From the NCBI GenBank assembly GCA_011390885.1, contig JAABRO010000016.1, positions 28,374 through 62,319 on the forward strand: a stretch of 33,946 nucleotides of DNA. The letters are read 5' to 3'. Below the pieces are notes generated by a model, which saw only the letters and a program-made list of their open reading frames with translations, made no database searches and was not told the origin of the DNA. The DNA is from Gemmatimonas sp. Its GTDB lineage: Bacteria > Gemmatimonadota > Gemmatimonadetes > Gemmatimonadales > Gemmatimonadaceae. The translations under genes and the position numbers were made by a program. Below, piece by piece: positions 1 through 10,981 of this stretch. The stretch's first letter is position 1; every line of letters starts with the position of its first letter.

Positions 1-1311
1 GACGGCGACGCCTCGCGCACGCTGACGCTGGTGCCGCTCGCCGATTCGCTCCCCGTCGTGGTGCTGCGCACTCCGCTGCGCGACTCGGTATACCGCGACA
101 GCGTGGGAGCGATCACGCTCGCCGCCGAGGCGCGCGACGATCTTGGACTCGCGTCGGTCGTCTTCGAGCTCATCGTCACGAGCGGGGCGGGGGAGCGCTA
201 CACGGCGCGCACGGTGCAGCTCGGTCGGCGCGCGCTCGACGGCGCGGCGCGCGCGGAGTTTTCGCAGCGCGTCACCTTCGAGGAGCTCGGGCTCGCCTCC
301 GGCGACATCGTGCACCTGCGCGCGGTGGCGCGGGACCGCCATCCGGCGGCATCGCGCGAGGCCGGCGTGAGCGAGACACGGTCGCTGCGCATCGCGCGCG
401 CCGACGAGTACGACAGCGTGGCGGTGGACGCCGCGCCGCCGCCAGCGGTGGACTCGTCGCTGCTTTCGCAGCGCATGCTGCTCATGCTCACCGAGCGGCT
501 CGAGGCACGGCGGCCGCAGCTGGAGCGTGAGGTGCTCGTGAGCGAATCGCGTCGGCTCGCCGCCGAGCAGGCGCGCATCCGCCGCGCGGTAAGCGCGATC
601 GTGTTCCAGCGCCTGAGCGGCGACGGGGAGTCGGAGCACGTGCACTACGAGGGCGATGGTCACGACCATGGTCTCGTGGTGCAGGCGGGCAAGCTCGTGC
701 CCTCGCCGTCGTCGCAGCGGGCGAACGTGATGCCTGGCGCCACGCCGCCGCCCGGGCTCGCGCCGCAGCTCGACATGTCCGGTGGTGAATCGCCGGTCGT
801 GGGCGTGAACCGGCCGCTGCTCGAGGCCTACAATCACATGTGGGATGCCGGTCGCGCGCTGGAGCTCGCCGACCCGGCGGCGGCGATTCCGCCCATGCGT
901 CTCGCACTCGAGGCGATCCAGCGCGCGCGCGCCGCGGAGCGCGTGTACCTGCGCGGTCGCGCGCGGGCGGTGGTGGTGGACATCGCGCGCGTGCGCCTGG
1001 CGGGACGCGACACGGGGCAGGCCTCGACGCGCCGCCCCGGCGAGCCGATCACGTCGCTGCCTGACGCGTTCGATCGTCGGCTCCTGCGCGCGGTCGGGCT
1101 GCTGCCTGCGTCCGGCGCGGCAGGCCGTGACTCGCTCCTCGCGCTGCGGCTCGACGCCCTCGACGAGGTGCCCGCCTTCGCGCGCGCGCTCGAGACGGCG
1201 CTCGCGCAGCTCGAGCGCGGTGATGATGTCACCGACGCGCTCGTGCGCGCGCGACGCATGCTTGCCCTGCCGCAGCGATCGCCCGGCCTGTCGTCATGGA
1301 GGGTGCCGTGA
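1..1311 (+). CDS. DUF4175-like envelope protein, C-terminal part (partial)
   Basis: The frame is open from base 1, so the gene begins upstream; 436 codons of its 3' end are visible. The first ~130 residues look like tandem beta-sandwich (Ig-like) segments ('ARDDLGLASVVFEL', 'FEELGLASGDIVHLRAVARD'), a pattern I associate with DUF4175-type membrane proteins. A long, charged, helix-prone part follows, with 'RLEARRPQLEREVLVSESRRLAAEQARIRR' character (bases ~490-590). A small His-rich patch encoded near 636-672 (several His within ~12 residues) could bind metal, which is speculation. No membrane segment lies in the visible part; in this family the TM helices are N-terminal, so they would be upstream. 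Its stop overlaps the start of the DUF4159 gene by one base, indicating co-translation. Exact function unknown; the family name is a recognition by pattern only. Confidence 0.6.
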   Translation, partial: DGDASRTLTLVPLADSLPVVVLRTPLRDSVYRDSVGAITLAAEARDDLGLASVVFELIVTSGAGERYTARTVQLGRRALDGAARAEFSQRVTFEELGLASGDIVHLRAVARDRHPAASREAGVSETRSLRIARADEYDSVAVDAAPPPAVDSSLLSQRMLLMLTERLEARRPQLEREVLVSESRRLAAEQARIRRAVSAIVFQRLSGDGESEHVHYEGDGHDHGLVVQAGKLVPSPSSQRANVMPGATPPPGLAPQLDMSGGESPVVGVNRPLLEAYNHMWDAGRALELADPAAAIPPMRLALEAIQRARAAERVYLRGRARAVVVDIARVRLAGRDTGQASTRRPGEPITSLPDAFDRRLLRAVGLLPASGAAGRDSLLALRLDALDEVPAFARALETALAQLERGDDVTDALVRARRMLALPQRSPGLSSWRVP

Positions 1312-1934
1312 TGCCCCGTCATGCCGCACCGTTCGTGTTCGCCACGGCGCAGTACGAGTCGGGCGACTGGGATTCTGCGCCATCGCTGCCCGCGAACCTC
1401 ATCGACTCGGTAGCGCGCTACACGTCGCTGCCCGTGGCGCCACAGGGCGTGTCGGTGTCGCTGTCGAGCGATGACGCGCTGCGCTATCCGCTGCTCTTCC
1501 TCACGGGACACCTGCCCGTGCGCTTCACGCCACAGGAGGGCCGCGTGCTGCAGCGATACGTGCAGCGTGGCGGTCTGGTGTTCATCGACGACCACAACCA
1601 CGACATCGACGGCGCGTTCCACAAGACCGCCACGGAGGAGATCGCGCGCCTCGTCGCGCCGCTGACGCCGCTGCCCAACACGCACGCGCTCTACTCGGCG
1701 TTCTTCACGTTTCCCGACGGGCCGCCCACCACGAGCCACGAACTCAACGGCTGGGGGGACAATCTCATTCACGAGCAGCTGCTCGCGGTGCGGACCGGCG
1801 AGCGCATCAGCGTGCTCTACAGCAACAAGGATTACGCCTCGGAGTGGAACTTCCACCCGGACAACAAGCGGTTCCTCGGTGTCGACCCGACGCGCTTCGG
1901 CGTGAACATCATCGTGTATGCGCTCACGCACTGA
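1311..1934 (+). CDS. DUF4159 domain protein
   Basis: A 207-residue protein recognisable as DUF4159 from its opening 'FVFATAQYESGDWDS', the central 'RYPLLFLTGHLPVRFTPQEG' and 'RGGLVFIDDHNHD', and the C-terminal 'EWNFHPDNKRFLGVDPTRFGVNIIVYALTH'. DUF4159 has a class I glutamine-amidotransferase-like/flavodoxin-like fold and commonly occurs in MoxR-DUF58-VWA membrane-protein loci; its biochemical role is unknown. An ATG at 1296 is in frame, but 1311 is preferred because GGAGGG at 1298-1303 sits 7 bases before it and it overlaps the upstream stop (TGATG). No signal peptide is evident, so it is probably cytoplasmic or a partner of the neighbouring membrane proteins. It overlaps the next gene by 17 bases in another frame. 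Confidence 0.85.
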   Translation: MPRHAAPFVFATAQYESGDWDSAPSLPANLIDSVARYTSLPVAPQGVSVSLSSDDALRYPLLFLTGHLPVRFTPQEGRVLQRYVQRGGLVFIDDHNHDIDGAFHKTATEEIARLVAPLTPLPNTHALYSAFFTFPDGPPTTSHELNGWGDNLIHEQLLAVRTGERISVLYSNKDYASEWNFHPDNKRFLGVDPTRFGVNIIVYALTH

Positions 1935-3252
1935 TGCGCGCGCGCGGCGCGCGGGTGAGGCTGTGCTGCGCGCGCTTGGCGTGGGGGCGCTGCTGCTGGC
2001 GTTGTGGCAGGCGTGGCGACCGGCCCGTGATGCGGCGGCCGCGCGCGACGCGCGTGCGCCGCTGGTGTCCGCCGATTCGCTGGCGCGTCTGCTCTCCGAC
2101 CCGTCGCGCAGTGCGCTGGCCCTCGAGCTCGCGGCGGTGCCCGATGCCGAGAGGCGCGCGCTGCTGCAGGCCGCGACGCACGCGGGGGTGCGCGTGGGAT
2201 GGCGCGGCGTGGATGGGGCTCCGTTACTCGCGCTTGCGGTGTCGGCCGAGTCGCGTGTCGATCCGGCGGGCGGCACCGTGGTGCGATTGGCCGCGCCGCC
2301 GGATGTGGTGGTGGAGCTCGCGGACTCCCTGGGATGGATCGACAGCGCCACGGTGACCGCGCCGGGCGTGACGTGGCAGGTGCCCGGTGAGGCGCGCGCG
2401 TTCACGGTGCGGGTCGGCGGCACGCAGGCGCACACGGGCGCGCCGACACGCATCACGCCGCGCCGCGTGCGTCTGCTGGCCGAGGCGGGCTGGGATGCCC
2501 GCTTCACGCTGCTCGCGCTCGAGGAGGCCGGCTGGGCGGTGGACGGCGCGTTCGTGATCGCACCGCGGGTGCGCGTGAATGCCGGTCGGCCCGAGGCGCT
2601 CGACACGGCCCGCTATGCCGTGGTCGTTGCGCTCGACAGTTCGGCGTGGTCGCAGGCGCCCGCGATCGCGCGCTTCGTACGCGAGGGCGGTGGGCTCGTG
2701 TTGCTCCCCGAGGCGGCCAGTGGGGCGCCGGCGGTGATGCCGCGCGCCGGCCCTGTGGGGGCGCGCACGGAGGGGGTGCCGGGCGCGCTGCGCACGGCCG
2801 CGCCGCGCGAGGGGCTGGCGTTCCGGCCGTTCGCGCGCCTCGAGCCCGGCAGCGTCGTGCTCGAGCAGAGCACGCGTGCCGGCTCGCCGCCGACCGTGGT
2901 CGCACGCCGGGTCGACGCGGGTCGCGTGGTGCAGGTCGCGTGGGCCTCCACGTGGGAATGGCGCATGCTGGGCGGCGATGCGTCGGTGGCGGCGCATCGG
3001 GACTGGTGGCGCCTGCTGCTGCAGCGCGCGGCCGCGGGGGCCGACCCGGTGCCGAGCGTCTCCGGGGCGTGGCCGGGCGACGCGGCGCCGCTCGCCGACC
3101 TGGTGGCGCGCGTCGGGATGCCGGGGAGCGTACCGGACGGCACTGCGAACCAGCCCTCGACGCCGCGTCCGCCGGATTCGCGCCTGCTGCTGCTGGCCGC
3201 GGCGGCCCTGCTCGCCGAATGGTGGTCGCGACGCCTGCGCGGCGCGCGATGA
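1918..3252 (+). CDS. Two-TM envelope protein with GATase-like middle domain
   Basis: 444 residues from ATG 1918. An N-terminal hydrophobic helix (residues ~16-33, 'VLRALGVGALLLALWQAW') and a C-terminal one ('LLLLAAAALLAEWWSRRLRG', followed by basic residues) bracket a large domain of ~370 residues. Its 'ALDTARYAVVVALDSS..' and 'FVREGGGLVLLPEAASG' segments look like a class I glutamine-amidotransferase-like fold (as in DUF4159 and DUF4350 proteins) with no catalytic Cys visible. The 'VDAGRVVQVAWASTWEWRMLGGD' stretch and a TM just before the C-terminus resemble BatA-type and related aerotolerance-locus membrane proteins. Overlap with the DUF4159 gene implies coupled translation and a shared complex. 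Function is unassigned; family membership is inference from architecture. A GTG at 1963 is an alternative start, but it would cut into the first membrane segment. Confidence 0.75.
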   Translation: MRSRTDARARRAGEAVLRALGVGALLLALWQAWRPARDAAAARDARAPLVSADSLARLLSDPSRSALALELAAVPDAERRALLQAATHAGVRVGWRGVDGAPLLALAVSAESRVDPAGGTVVRLAAPPDVVVELADSLGWIDSATVTAPGVTWQVPGEARAFTVRVGGTQAHTGAPTRITPRRVRLLAEAGWDARFTLLALEEAGWAVDGAFVIAPRVRVNAGRPEALDTARYAVVVALDSSAWSQAPAIARFVREGGGLVLLPEAASGAPAVMPRAGPVGARTEGVPGALRTAAPREGLAFRPFARLEPGSVVLEQSTRAGSPPTVVARRVDAGRVVQVAWASTWEWRMLGGDASVAAHRDWWRLLLQRAAAGADPVPSVSGAWPGDAAPLADLVARVGMPGSVPDGTANQPSTPRPPDSRLLLLAAAALLAEWWSRRLRGAR

Positions 3253-3325
3253 GCGCAGGGGGGCGCGGGCGGTGCATGGCCGCGTGCTGGTAGCCAGCCG
3301 ACCGGTGCATGGCGTAACATCCAGC

Positions 3326-4258
3326 ATGACCGTCGCCTTCATCTCGCACCCCGATTGCGGAGTGCACGATACCGGGTGGGAACACCCCGAGCATGTCGGT
3401 CGCCTGCGCGCGATTCCGAGTGCGCTCAAGTACCACCCCGAGCTGTTCCATGCCCTCGAGCACGTGGAGGGGCGACACGCCACCGCGGAGGAGCTCGCGC
3501 TGGCCCACGATCCGGCCTACATCGCGCAGGTGCGCGTGCTCGCGGAGTCCGGTGGCGGACGGCTCGACCCCGACACCGTCGTGAGCCCTGGCTCGTGGCT
3601 CGCGGGCACGGCGGGCACCGGCTGCGTGCTCGATGGTGTGGATCTCGTGATGACCGGCCGTGCGTCGCGCGCGTTCTGCGCGGTGCGTCCGCCGGGCCAT
3701 CATGCGGTGCGTGATCGCGGCATGGGCTTCTGCCTGTTCGGCAACGTCGCGATTGCCGCGCGCTACGCGCTCGCGCACCACGACGTGTCGCGCGTGCTGA
3801 TCATCGACTGGGACGTGCACCACGGCAACGGCACGCAGGCGCTGGTCGAGGACGAGCCGCGCATCCGCTTCGTGTCCATCCACCAGTGGCCGTGGTATCC
3901 CGGTACCGGGGCCGCGACCGAACGCGGTCCGCATGGCACGATCTGGAACGTGCCGATGGCGGCGGGCCGACCGCCGCAGGAGTACACCGACGCGCTCTGG
4001 CGCGCCATCGATGCGGCCACCGCGGACTGGACCCCCGACCTCGTGATCGTGAGCGCCGGCTTCGACAGCCTGGCCGGTGATCCACTCGGAGGGTTCACCT
4101 GGACGGTGGACGACATCACCGCGATCGCGCGCACGCTCGTGGCGCGTGCGCAGACCTGGTGCGGAGGCCGCGTGGTGAGCGCGCTCGAAGGCGGGTACGC
4201 GCCCGAGCTCACGGCATCCGCCGTGATGGCCCACCTGCAGGTGCTGGTGGACGGCTGA
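3326..4258 (+). CDS. Histone deacetylase family (HDAC/AcuC/APAH-like) deacetylase
   Basis: 310 residues, the usual size of a bacterial class II-type HDAC-fold enzyme. These Zn-dependent amidohydrolases remove acyl groups from lysine, polyamines or small amides; the substrate cannot be read from sequence. Catalytic features are complete: 'RPPGHHA' with the His pair 125-126; 'DWDVHHGNGTQ' with Asp161, and Asp163 and His165 as zinc ligands; 'GFDSLAGDP' with Asp247 as the third ligand; and 'LEGGYA' supplying the transition-state Tyr. The frame continues upstream, but ATG 3326 places 'MTVAFISHPDCGVHDTGWEHPE' at the family's normal N-terminus. No signal peptide, so cytosolic. It begins a tight forward gene run; its TGA shares one base with the next ATG. 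Confidence 0.93.
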   Translation: MTVAFISHPDCGVHDTGWEHPEHVGRLRAIPSALKYHPELFHALEHVEGRHATAEELALAHDPAYIAQVRVLAESGGGRLDPDTVVSPGSWLAGTAGTGCVLDGVDLVMTGRASRAFCAVRPPGHHAVRDRGMGFCLFGNVAIAARYALAHHDVSRVLIIDWDVHHGNGTQALVEDEPRIRFVSIHQWPWYPGTGAATERGPHGTIWNVPMAAGRPPQEYTDALWRAIDAATADWTPDLVIVSAGFDSLAGDPLGGFTWTVDDITAIARTLVARAQTWCGGRVVSALEGGYAPELTASAVMAHLQVLVDG

Positions 4259-5523
4259 TGCGCGCGGCGGCGCCCTCGCGGTCGCGGCTCGTGCACTGCC
4301 TGCTCTCGCTGGTTGTGCTCACCGCGTGCGAACGGGGCGCGACACGCAGTGAGCCCGTGGGCGCGGCCGAGGCGCCGGTCACGCAGGTGCGCGACAGCGC
4401 GGGGGGGCGTCTCGTGCGCGCCGGATTCGCCGGCAACGACACGGGTGTGGTGCTGCGCGCGCTCGATACGCTGCTCGATGGTGCGCGTACCGAGCACGAA
4501 GGTGTGGTGGGGCTCACCGGCGTGCAGCCGCTTCCGGATTCGTCGCTCGTCGTGTTCAGCGCGAGCGGGCCCTCGCTGCTCCGCTTTCCCGCGAACGGCG
4601 GCGCACCGCTGGTGATCGGGCGCGCGAGTGCGGCGCCCGCCGAGGCCGGCTCGCGGGCTGTGCTGCTGCCGTACGCATCCGACACGCTGCTCGTGTGGGA
4701 CCCCGAGACGCTGCGGCTCATGCGCGTGACCGCCGAGGGAATCGGGACGGCGGTCCTGGTCGGCGATTCGACGTCGCGGCTGTCGACGGTGTCGGGCGTG
4801 CTGCGCGATGGCGCGATCATCGGCGCCACGATCGTCGCGCCGGCCGCGCAGCAGCCTGGTCTGTCGCGCGCACCGGCGGCGCTGCTGCGCTTCGATGCCG
4901 ACGGCCGGTTCGTGGACACGCTGGTGCAGTTTCGCGGACCGGAACGTGTGGTGCAGGTGGGCCGCGGTGGTGGTGACGCCGACGAGGCGCGGGTGCGCGC
5001 GCAGAGCGTGCCGTTCGCTCGCACCACACTGTGGACGGTGGGCCGCGAGAGCGTGCTGCTGCTCGACACCGAGGCGTGCCACGTGGAACGTCGCGATGCG
5101 GACGGCGCGCTGCGACTGCGCCTCGACTTCGCCTGCACTGTCGAGGCGGTGAGCGCGGACGATCGCGCGCAGTTCCTCTCGGAGGTGCTCGCCTCGGCCC
5201 GGTCGCGCGCCGACTCGTCGGTCCGGCGTCGCTTCGTCGACGAGGCCACGTTCCCTCCAGCCAAGGCCACGGCGTCAGGATTGCTCACCGATCCGTGGGA
5301 TCGCATCTGGGTGCGCCTGCCGGTTCGCGGGACCACCGACGACTGGCGCTGGCAGGTGTACGAGGCCGACGGCACGCCGATCGTGGCGCTGCGCGTGGCG
5401 CGCGCGTGGCGGATCGCCGCCGTGCGCGGCGCAGACCTGCTCGTGGTCGACTCCGAGCGCGACGATGCGCCGCCGGTGGTGGCACGACTGGCGCTGCCTG
5501 AGGCGCTGCACCGTGTGCCCTGA
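4258..5523 (+). CDS. Lipoprotein, six-bladed beta-propeller-like
   Basis: 421 residues. The N-terminus is basic, then hydrophobic, then the lipobox 'VVLTAC' (Cys near residue 22), predicting a membrane-anchored lipoprotein after signal peptidase II cleavage. The mature part repeats beta-strand/turn patterns: 'VVGLTGVQPLPDSSLVVFSASGP', 'LLVWDPETLRLMRV', 'LLRFDADGRFVDTLVQF', 'WQVYEADGTPIVALRV'. These are typical of NHL/6-bladed propeller proteins, often written as 'hypothetical, 6-bladed beta-propeller'. No catalytic motif is recognised. ATG 4258 overlaps the deacetylase stop (TGATG) and gives a proper signal sequence; longer in-frame starts would spoil it. Role in the operon is unknown. Confidence 0.8.
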   Translation: MRAAAPSRSRLVHCLLSLVVLTACERGATRSEPVGAAEAPVTQVRDSAGGRLVRAGFAGNDTGVVLRALDTLLDGARTEHEGVVGLTGVQPLPDSSLVVFSASGPSLLRFPANGGAPLVIGRASAAPAEAGSRAVLLPYASDTLLVWDPETLRLMRVTAEGIGTAVLVGDSTSRLSTVSGVLRDGAIIGATIVAPAAQQPGLSRAPAALLRFDADGRFVDTLVQFRGPERVVQVGRGGGDADEARVRAQSVPFARTTLWTVGRESVLLLDTEACHVERRDADGALRLRLDFACTVEAVSADDRAQFLSEVLASARSRADSSVRRRFVDEATFPPAKATASGLLTDPWDRIWVRLPVRGTTDDWRWQVYEADGTPIVALRVARAWRIAAVRGADLLVVDSERDDAPPVVARLALPEALHRVP

Positions 5524-6547
5524 TCCGCTGTCTGTGGAGGCGCCGGGGACACTGCCGCACCACGCGCAGCCCGTGGTCACGATGTGGGCCGGCCCGGGGG
5601 ACGAGCGCGTCGTCGATTGTCACCCCCGCGAACTGTCCACCCTGCTCGCCCGCGGTGACGGACTGCTCTGGGTGCACGTGGACTCCACCAGCCCGCCACA
5701 GCACGCGCTGCTCGAGAAGCTGTTCCGTTTTCATCCGCTGGCCATCGAGGATACGCTCAACCCGGTCACGCGCGTAAAGGTGGAGGAGTACGACGGGTAT
5801 CTCTTCCTGGTCGTGCGCGGCGTGCAGTTCTGCGAGTCGACCGACGATCCGTACGACCTCGAGACCTACGACCTGCACGCCTTCCTCACCCCACGCGCGC
5901 TGGTCACGGTATCGGCCGGACCGGTGCCGGCTGTCGGGCTCGTCGCCGATCGACTTGCGCGCTCCCCCGACCTGCTGCGACGCGGACTCGACCAGGTGCT
6001 GCACGCGCTCATCGACGAGACGATCGATCGCTACTTCCCGATCCTCGCGCGCGTGGACGAGTTCGTGGACGGCGTCGAGGAGCGCGTCTTCGTGGAGTTC
6101 GACGAGTCGGCGCTGCGCGACATCTTCCAGGTGAAACGCCTGGTGCTCGCGCTCCGTCGGCACCTGGCGCCGCAGCGGGAGGTGCTGGCCACGCTGACCA
6201 ACCGGCCCACCCCCCTGCTCACGCCCGCCACGCAGCTGTATTTTCGGGACATCTACGATCACGTGCTGCGGATCAACGATGCGCTCGACACGTATCGGGA
6301 ACTGCTGGGCAGCACGATGGAGAGCTACCTCACGCAAGTGTCCAACCGGCTCGGCGCGACCACCAAGGCGCTGTCGGTGCTGGCCACGCTCAGCTTGCCG
6401 TTCGTGGTGATCAGCGGCATGTGGGGCATGAACTTCGGGCGCATTCCGCTGTCGGACTGGCCCTCGGGCTTCTGGATCATGCTCGTGCTGCAGCTCGGCG
6501 TCGGATTCGGCCTGCTGTGGCTGCTGCGGCGACGCGGCATCCTCTGA
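5513..6547 (+). CDS. corA: CorA-type Mg2+/Co2+ transporter
   Basis: About 344 residues: a large N-terminal cytoplasmic funnel domain, a long helix ('RVDEFVDGVEERVF...ALRDIFQVKRLVLALRRHLAPQRE') and two C-terminal membrane helices. TM1 ends in 'ISGMWGMNFG', containing the invariant Gly-Met-Asn of the CorA selectivity filter; TM2 is 'FWIMLVLQLGVGFGLLWLL', followed by a basic tail. The protein would form a homopentameric channel for divalent cations in the inner membrane. Start is uncertain: GTG 5513 has GAGG 9 bases upstream and overlaps the preceding gene; GTG 5534, GTG 5573 and ATG 5582 are in frame, but ATG 5582 would truncate the first beta-strand. Confidence 0.92.
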   Translation: MCPDPLSVEAPGTLPHHAQPVVTMWAGPGDERVVDCHPRELSTLLARGDGLLWVHVDSTSPPQHALLEKLFRFHPLAIEDTLNPVTRVKVEEYDGYLFLVVRGVQFCESTDDPYDLETYDLHAFLTPRALVTVSAGPVPAVGLVADRLARSPDLLRRGLDQVLHALIDETIDRYFPILARVDEFVDGVEERVFVEFDESALRDIFQVKRLVLALRRHLAPQREVLATLTNRPTPLLTPATQLYFRDIYDHVLRINDALDTYRELLGSTMESYLTQVSNRLGATTKALSVLATLSLPFVVISGMWGMNFGRIPLSDWPSGFWIMLVLQLGVGFGLLWLLRRRGIL

Positions 6548-6566
6548 CCTCCACTCTCGGTCCTCC

Positions 6567-7568
6567 ATGTTCTGTACCGATTGCGGCACCTGGAATCGCG
6601 CGGCGGCGGCGCGTTGCACCCGCTGTGGCGTGCCGTTGCCGGAGGTCTCGGCGCCGCCACTCGAGGCCCCCGACGAGGAACTCACCGACCTGCGGCGTGT
6701 GACGGGCAACCGGTACACGGTGGTGAAGCGGCTGGGCAGCGGCGGCATGGCGCACGTCTACCTCGCGAAGCACGCGGCGCTCGGTCGCCCGGTCGTGATC
6801 AAGGTGCTGCACCGCACGCTCGCCCGGGAATCGGAAATGCGCGAGCGGTTCCGCCGCGAAGCCGAGGCCGCTGCACGCCTCGTGCACCCGTACGTGTGCG
6901 CGATCCTCGACCAGGGCGCGTCGGGCGACATCGTGTACCTCGTCATGCCGTACTACGCGGGGGGCTCGCTCGCCGACCTGCTCTCGCGGTCGCGCACGCT
7001 CCCCTTCGCGACCGCCGCGTCGATCGGCGCCCAGGTGGCGTGCGCGCTCGACTATGCGCATCGCCGCGGCGTGGTGCACCGCGACGTGAAGCCCGACAAC
7101 GTGCTCTTCGACGAGGACGGCAACGCCGTGCTCACCGACTTCGGCATCGCGACCGCGCGATTTCACGGTCGGCTCACCGCCACGGGGCGCGCCATGGGCA
7201 CGCCGCACTACATGAGTCCCGAACAGGCCATGGGACGCCTCGTGGACGGGCGCAGCGACCTGTACGCCGTGGGACTGCTGCTGTACGAGATGCTCGCCGG
7301 CCATCCGCCGTTCGACGGTGCCGATTCCTACGCGGTGGGCTACAAGCACGTGCACGAACAGCCGCTTCCTCCCGAACAGTCGCGCACCGACCTGCCGCCG
7401 GCCCTCTCCGCCGTGGTCATGCGCTGCCTCGCGAAGCAGGCGGCCGATCGCTACGATCGCGGCTTCGACCTGTGCGATGCGCTGCTTGGCTTCCTCGCGG
7501 GCCAGGGGCCGCCGGGCGATGCCCGCGCCGCGCGTGTCGCCCGGCTCGGTGGTCACACCCCCGCCTGA
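6567..7568 (+). CDS. Ser/Thr protein kinase with N-terminal zinc ribbon
   Basis: 333 residues. Cys3-x2-Cys6 and Cys17-x2-Cys20 form a short zinc ribbon at the extreme N-terminus. A complete Hanks-type kinase domain follows (~50-310): Gly-rich loop 'GSGGMAHV' (58-64), ATP-binding Lys79, catalytic loop 'HRDVKPDN' (171-178), 'DFG' at 191-193, 'GTPHYMSPEQ' activation/P+1 segment and 'DGRSDLYAVGLLLYEMLAG'. There is no transmembrane helix or sensor domain, unlike PknB-type receptors, so it is probably soluble. All catalytic residues are present. It lies 19 bases after corA and 43 before the epimerase; no clear Shine-Dalgarno sequence precedes ATG 6567 (pyrimidine-rich leader). The PP2C phosphatase at 25.6-26.8 kb is a possible antagonist (inference). 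Confidence 0.93.
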   Translation: MFCTDCGTWNRAAAARCTRCGVPLPEVSAPPLEAPDEELTDLRRVTGNRYTVVKRLGSGGMAHVYLAKHAALGRPVVIKVLHRTLARESEMRERFRREAEAAARLVHPYVCAILDQGASGDIVYLVMPYYAGGSLADLLSRSRTLPFATAASIGAQVACALDYAHRRGVVHRDVKPDNVLFDEDGNAVLTDFGIATARFHGRLTATGRAMGTPHYMSPEQAMGRLVDGRSDLYAVGLLLYEMLAGHPPFDGADSYAVGYKHVHEQPLPPEQSRTDLPPALSAVVMRCLAKQAADRYDRGFDLCDALLGFLAGQGPPGDARAARVARLGGHTPA

Positions 7569-7611
7569 CCGATTCTTCCCGTCACACTCCCCCACTCCAT
7601 CGTCCGCCGCC

Positions 7612-8649
7612 ATGCAACTCACCTGGGACGTCACCGAAGTCCACACCAAGTATCCGTTCATCATCGCGCGCGGCGGGCAGGCGCGATGGCCGCTCATCTG
7701 GGTGCGGTTGCGCGATGCCGACGGACTCGAAGGATGGGGCGAGGCCGCGCCGAGCCGGTTCTATGGCGAGAACGCCGACAGCGTCGTGGCGGCGCTGCAG
7801 CGCTTCGCGCCCCTGCTCGCCCAGGCCGATGGATGGTCGCTCGAGGCGATCGAGCGCGAGATCGGCACGGCGTTGCGGTGGAACGCTGCGGCCAAGGTGG
7901 CCGTGAGCGCCGCGCTGCACGACCTGCACGGCAAGCGCCTGGGCGTGCCGGTGTGGAAGCTGTGGGGGCTCTCGCCCGCCGAAGCGCCGCCGTCGTCGTT
8001 CACCATCGCCATCGCGCCCGACGAGGCCACGCTGCGGCAGCGCGTGCGCGATGCGGCCGGCTATCCGGTGCTCAAGGTGAAGCTCGGCTCGCCGCGCGAC
8101 CGCGAGATCCTGCGCGTCGTGCGCGAGGAGGCGCCACATGCCGTGCTGCGCGTGGACGCGAACGCGGCGTGGACACCCAAGGGCACCGTGGCCATGCTCG
8201 ACTGCCTCGTGGAGCACGGCGTGGAGCTGCTCGAGCAGCCGCTCGCGCCGCACGACATCGAGGGGTTCCGGTTCGTGCGCCAGCACGCGCCCATGCCGGT
8301 GTTCGCCGACGAATCGTGCCTCGTGGCCACCGATGTGGCGAAGCTCGCGGGTGCCGTCGACGGCATCAACCTGAAGCTCATGAAGTGCGGCTCGCTGCGC
8401 GAGGCGCTGCGCATGATCGCCACGGCGCGCGCGCACGGCCTGCAGGTGATGGCCGGCTGCATGATCGAGAGCACGCTCGGCATCGCCGCGGCGGCGCACT
8501 TCGCGTCGCTGCTCGACTTCGCCGACCTCGATGGCGCGGCGCTGCTCGCCGACGATCCATTCACCGGCCCCACCATCGAGACACCGGGCGCGCTCGGCAC
8601 GATCACGCTCTCCGATGCGCCCGGCCTTGGCGTCACGCGACGGAGCTGA
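7612..8649 (+). CDS. Dipeptide epimerase (L-Ala-D/L-Glu epimerase type)
   Basis: 345 residues, enolase superfamily, muconate-lactonising subgroup. The N-terminal capping domain (1-~125) precedes a TIM barrel. Visible catalytic set: 'KVKLG' with Lys155/Lys157 (KxK general base), metal ligands Asp182 ('DANAAW'), Glu208 ('LLEQP') and Asp233 ('FADES'), and the opposite base in 'NLKLMK' (Lys255/Lys258). 'GCMIESTLGIAAAAH' and the late 'DLDG' (Asp305-x-Asp307, which contacts the substrate amino group) are signatures of dipeptide epimerases rather than o-succinylbenzoate synthase. The likely reaction is interconversion of L-Ala-D-Glu and L-Ala-L-Glu during murein peptide recycling, though other dipeptides are possible. 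ATG 7612 matches the family N-terminus; longer frames overlap the kinase. No obvious Shine-Dalgarno sequence. Confidence 0.88.
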   Translation: MQLTWDVTEVHTKYPFIIARGGQARWPLIWVRLRDADGLEGWGEAAPSRFYGENADSVVAALQRFAPLLAQADGWSLEAIEREIGTALRWNAAAKVAVSAALHDLHGKRLGVPVWKLWGLSPAEAPPSSFTIAIAPDEATLRQRVRDAAGYPVLKVKLGSPRDREILRVVREEAPHAVLRVDANAAWTPKGTVAMLDCLVEHGVELLEQPLAPHDIEGFRFVRQHAPMPVFADESCLVATDVAKLAGAVDGINLKLMKCGSLREALRMIATARAHGLQVMAGCMIESTLGIAAAAHFASLLDFADLDGAALLADDPFTGPTIETPGALGTITLSDAPGLGVTRRS

Positions 8650-8680
8650 GACGGCACGCGACGCCCGCGCCCTGGCCGGC

Positions 8681-10981
<2,301 letters not shown>

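Noticed and set aside
834-4234. Several long minus-strand frames opposite the DUF4159 and deacetylase genes
   Set aside because: Low-complexity Arg/Ala/His-rich products that overlap each other and oppose well-recognised plus-strand proteins.
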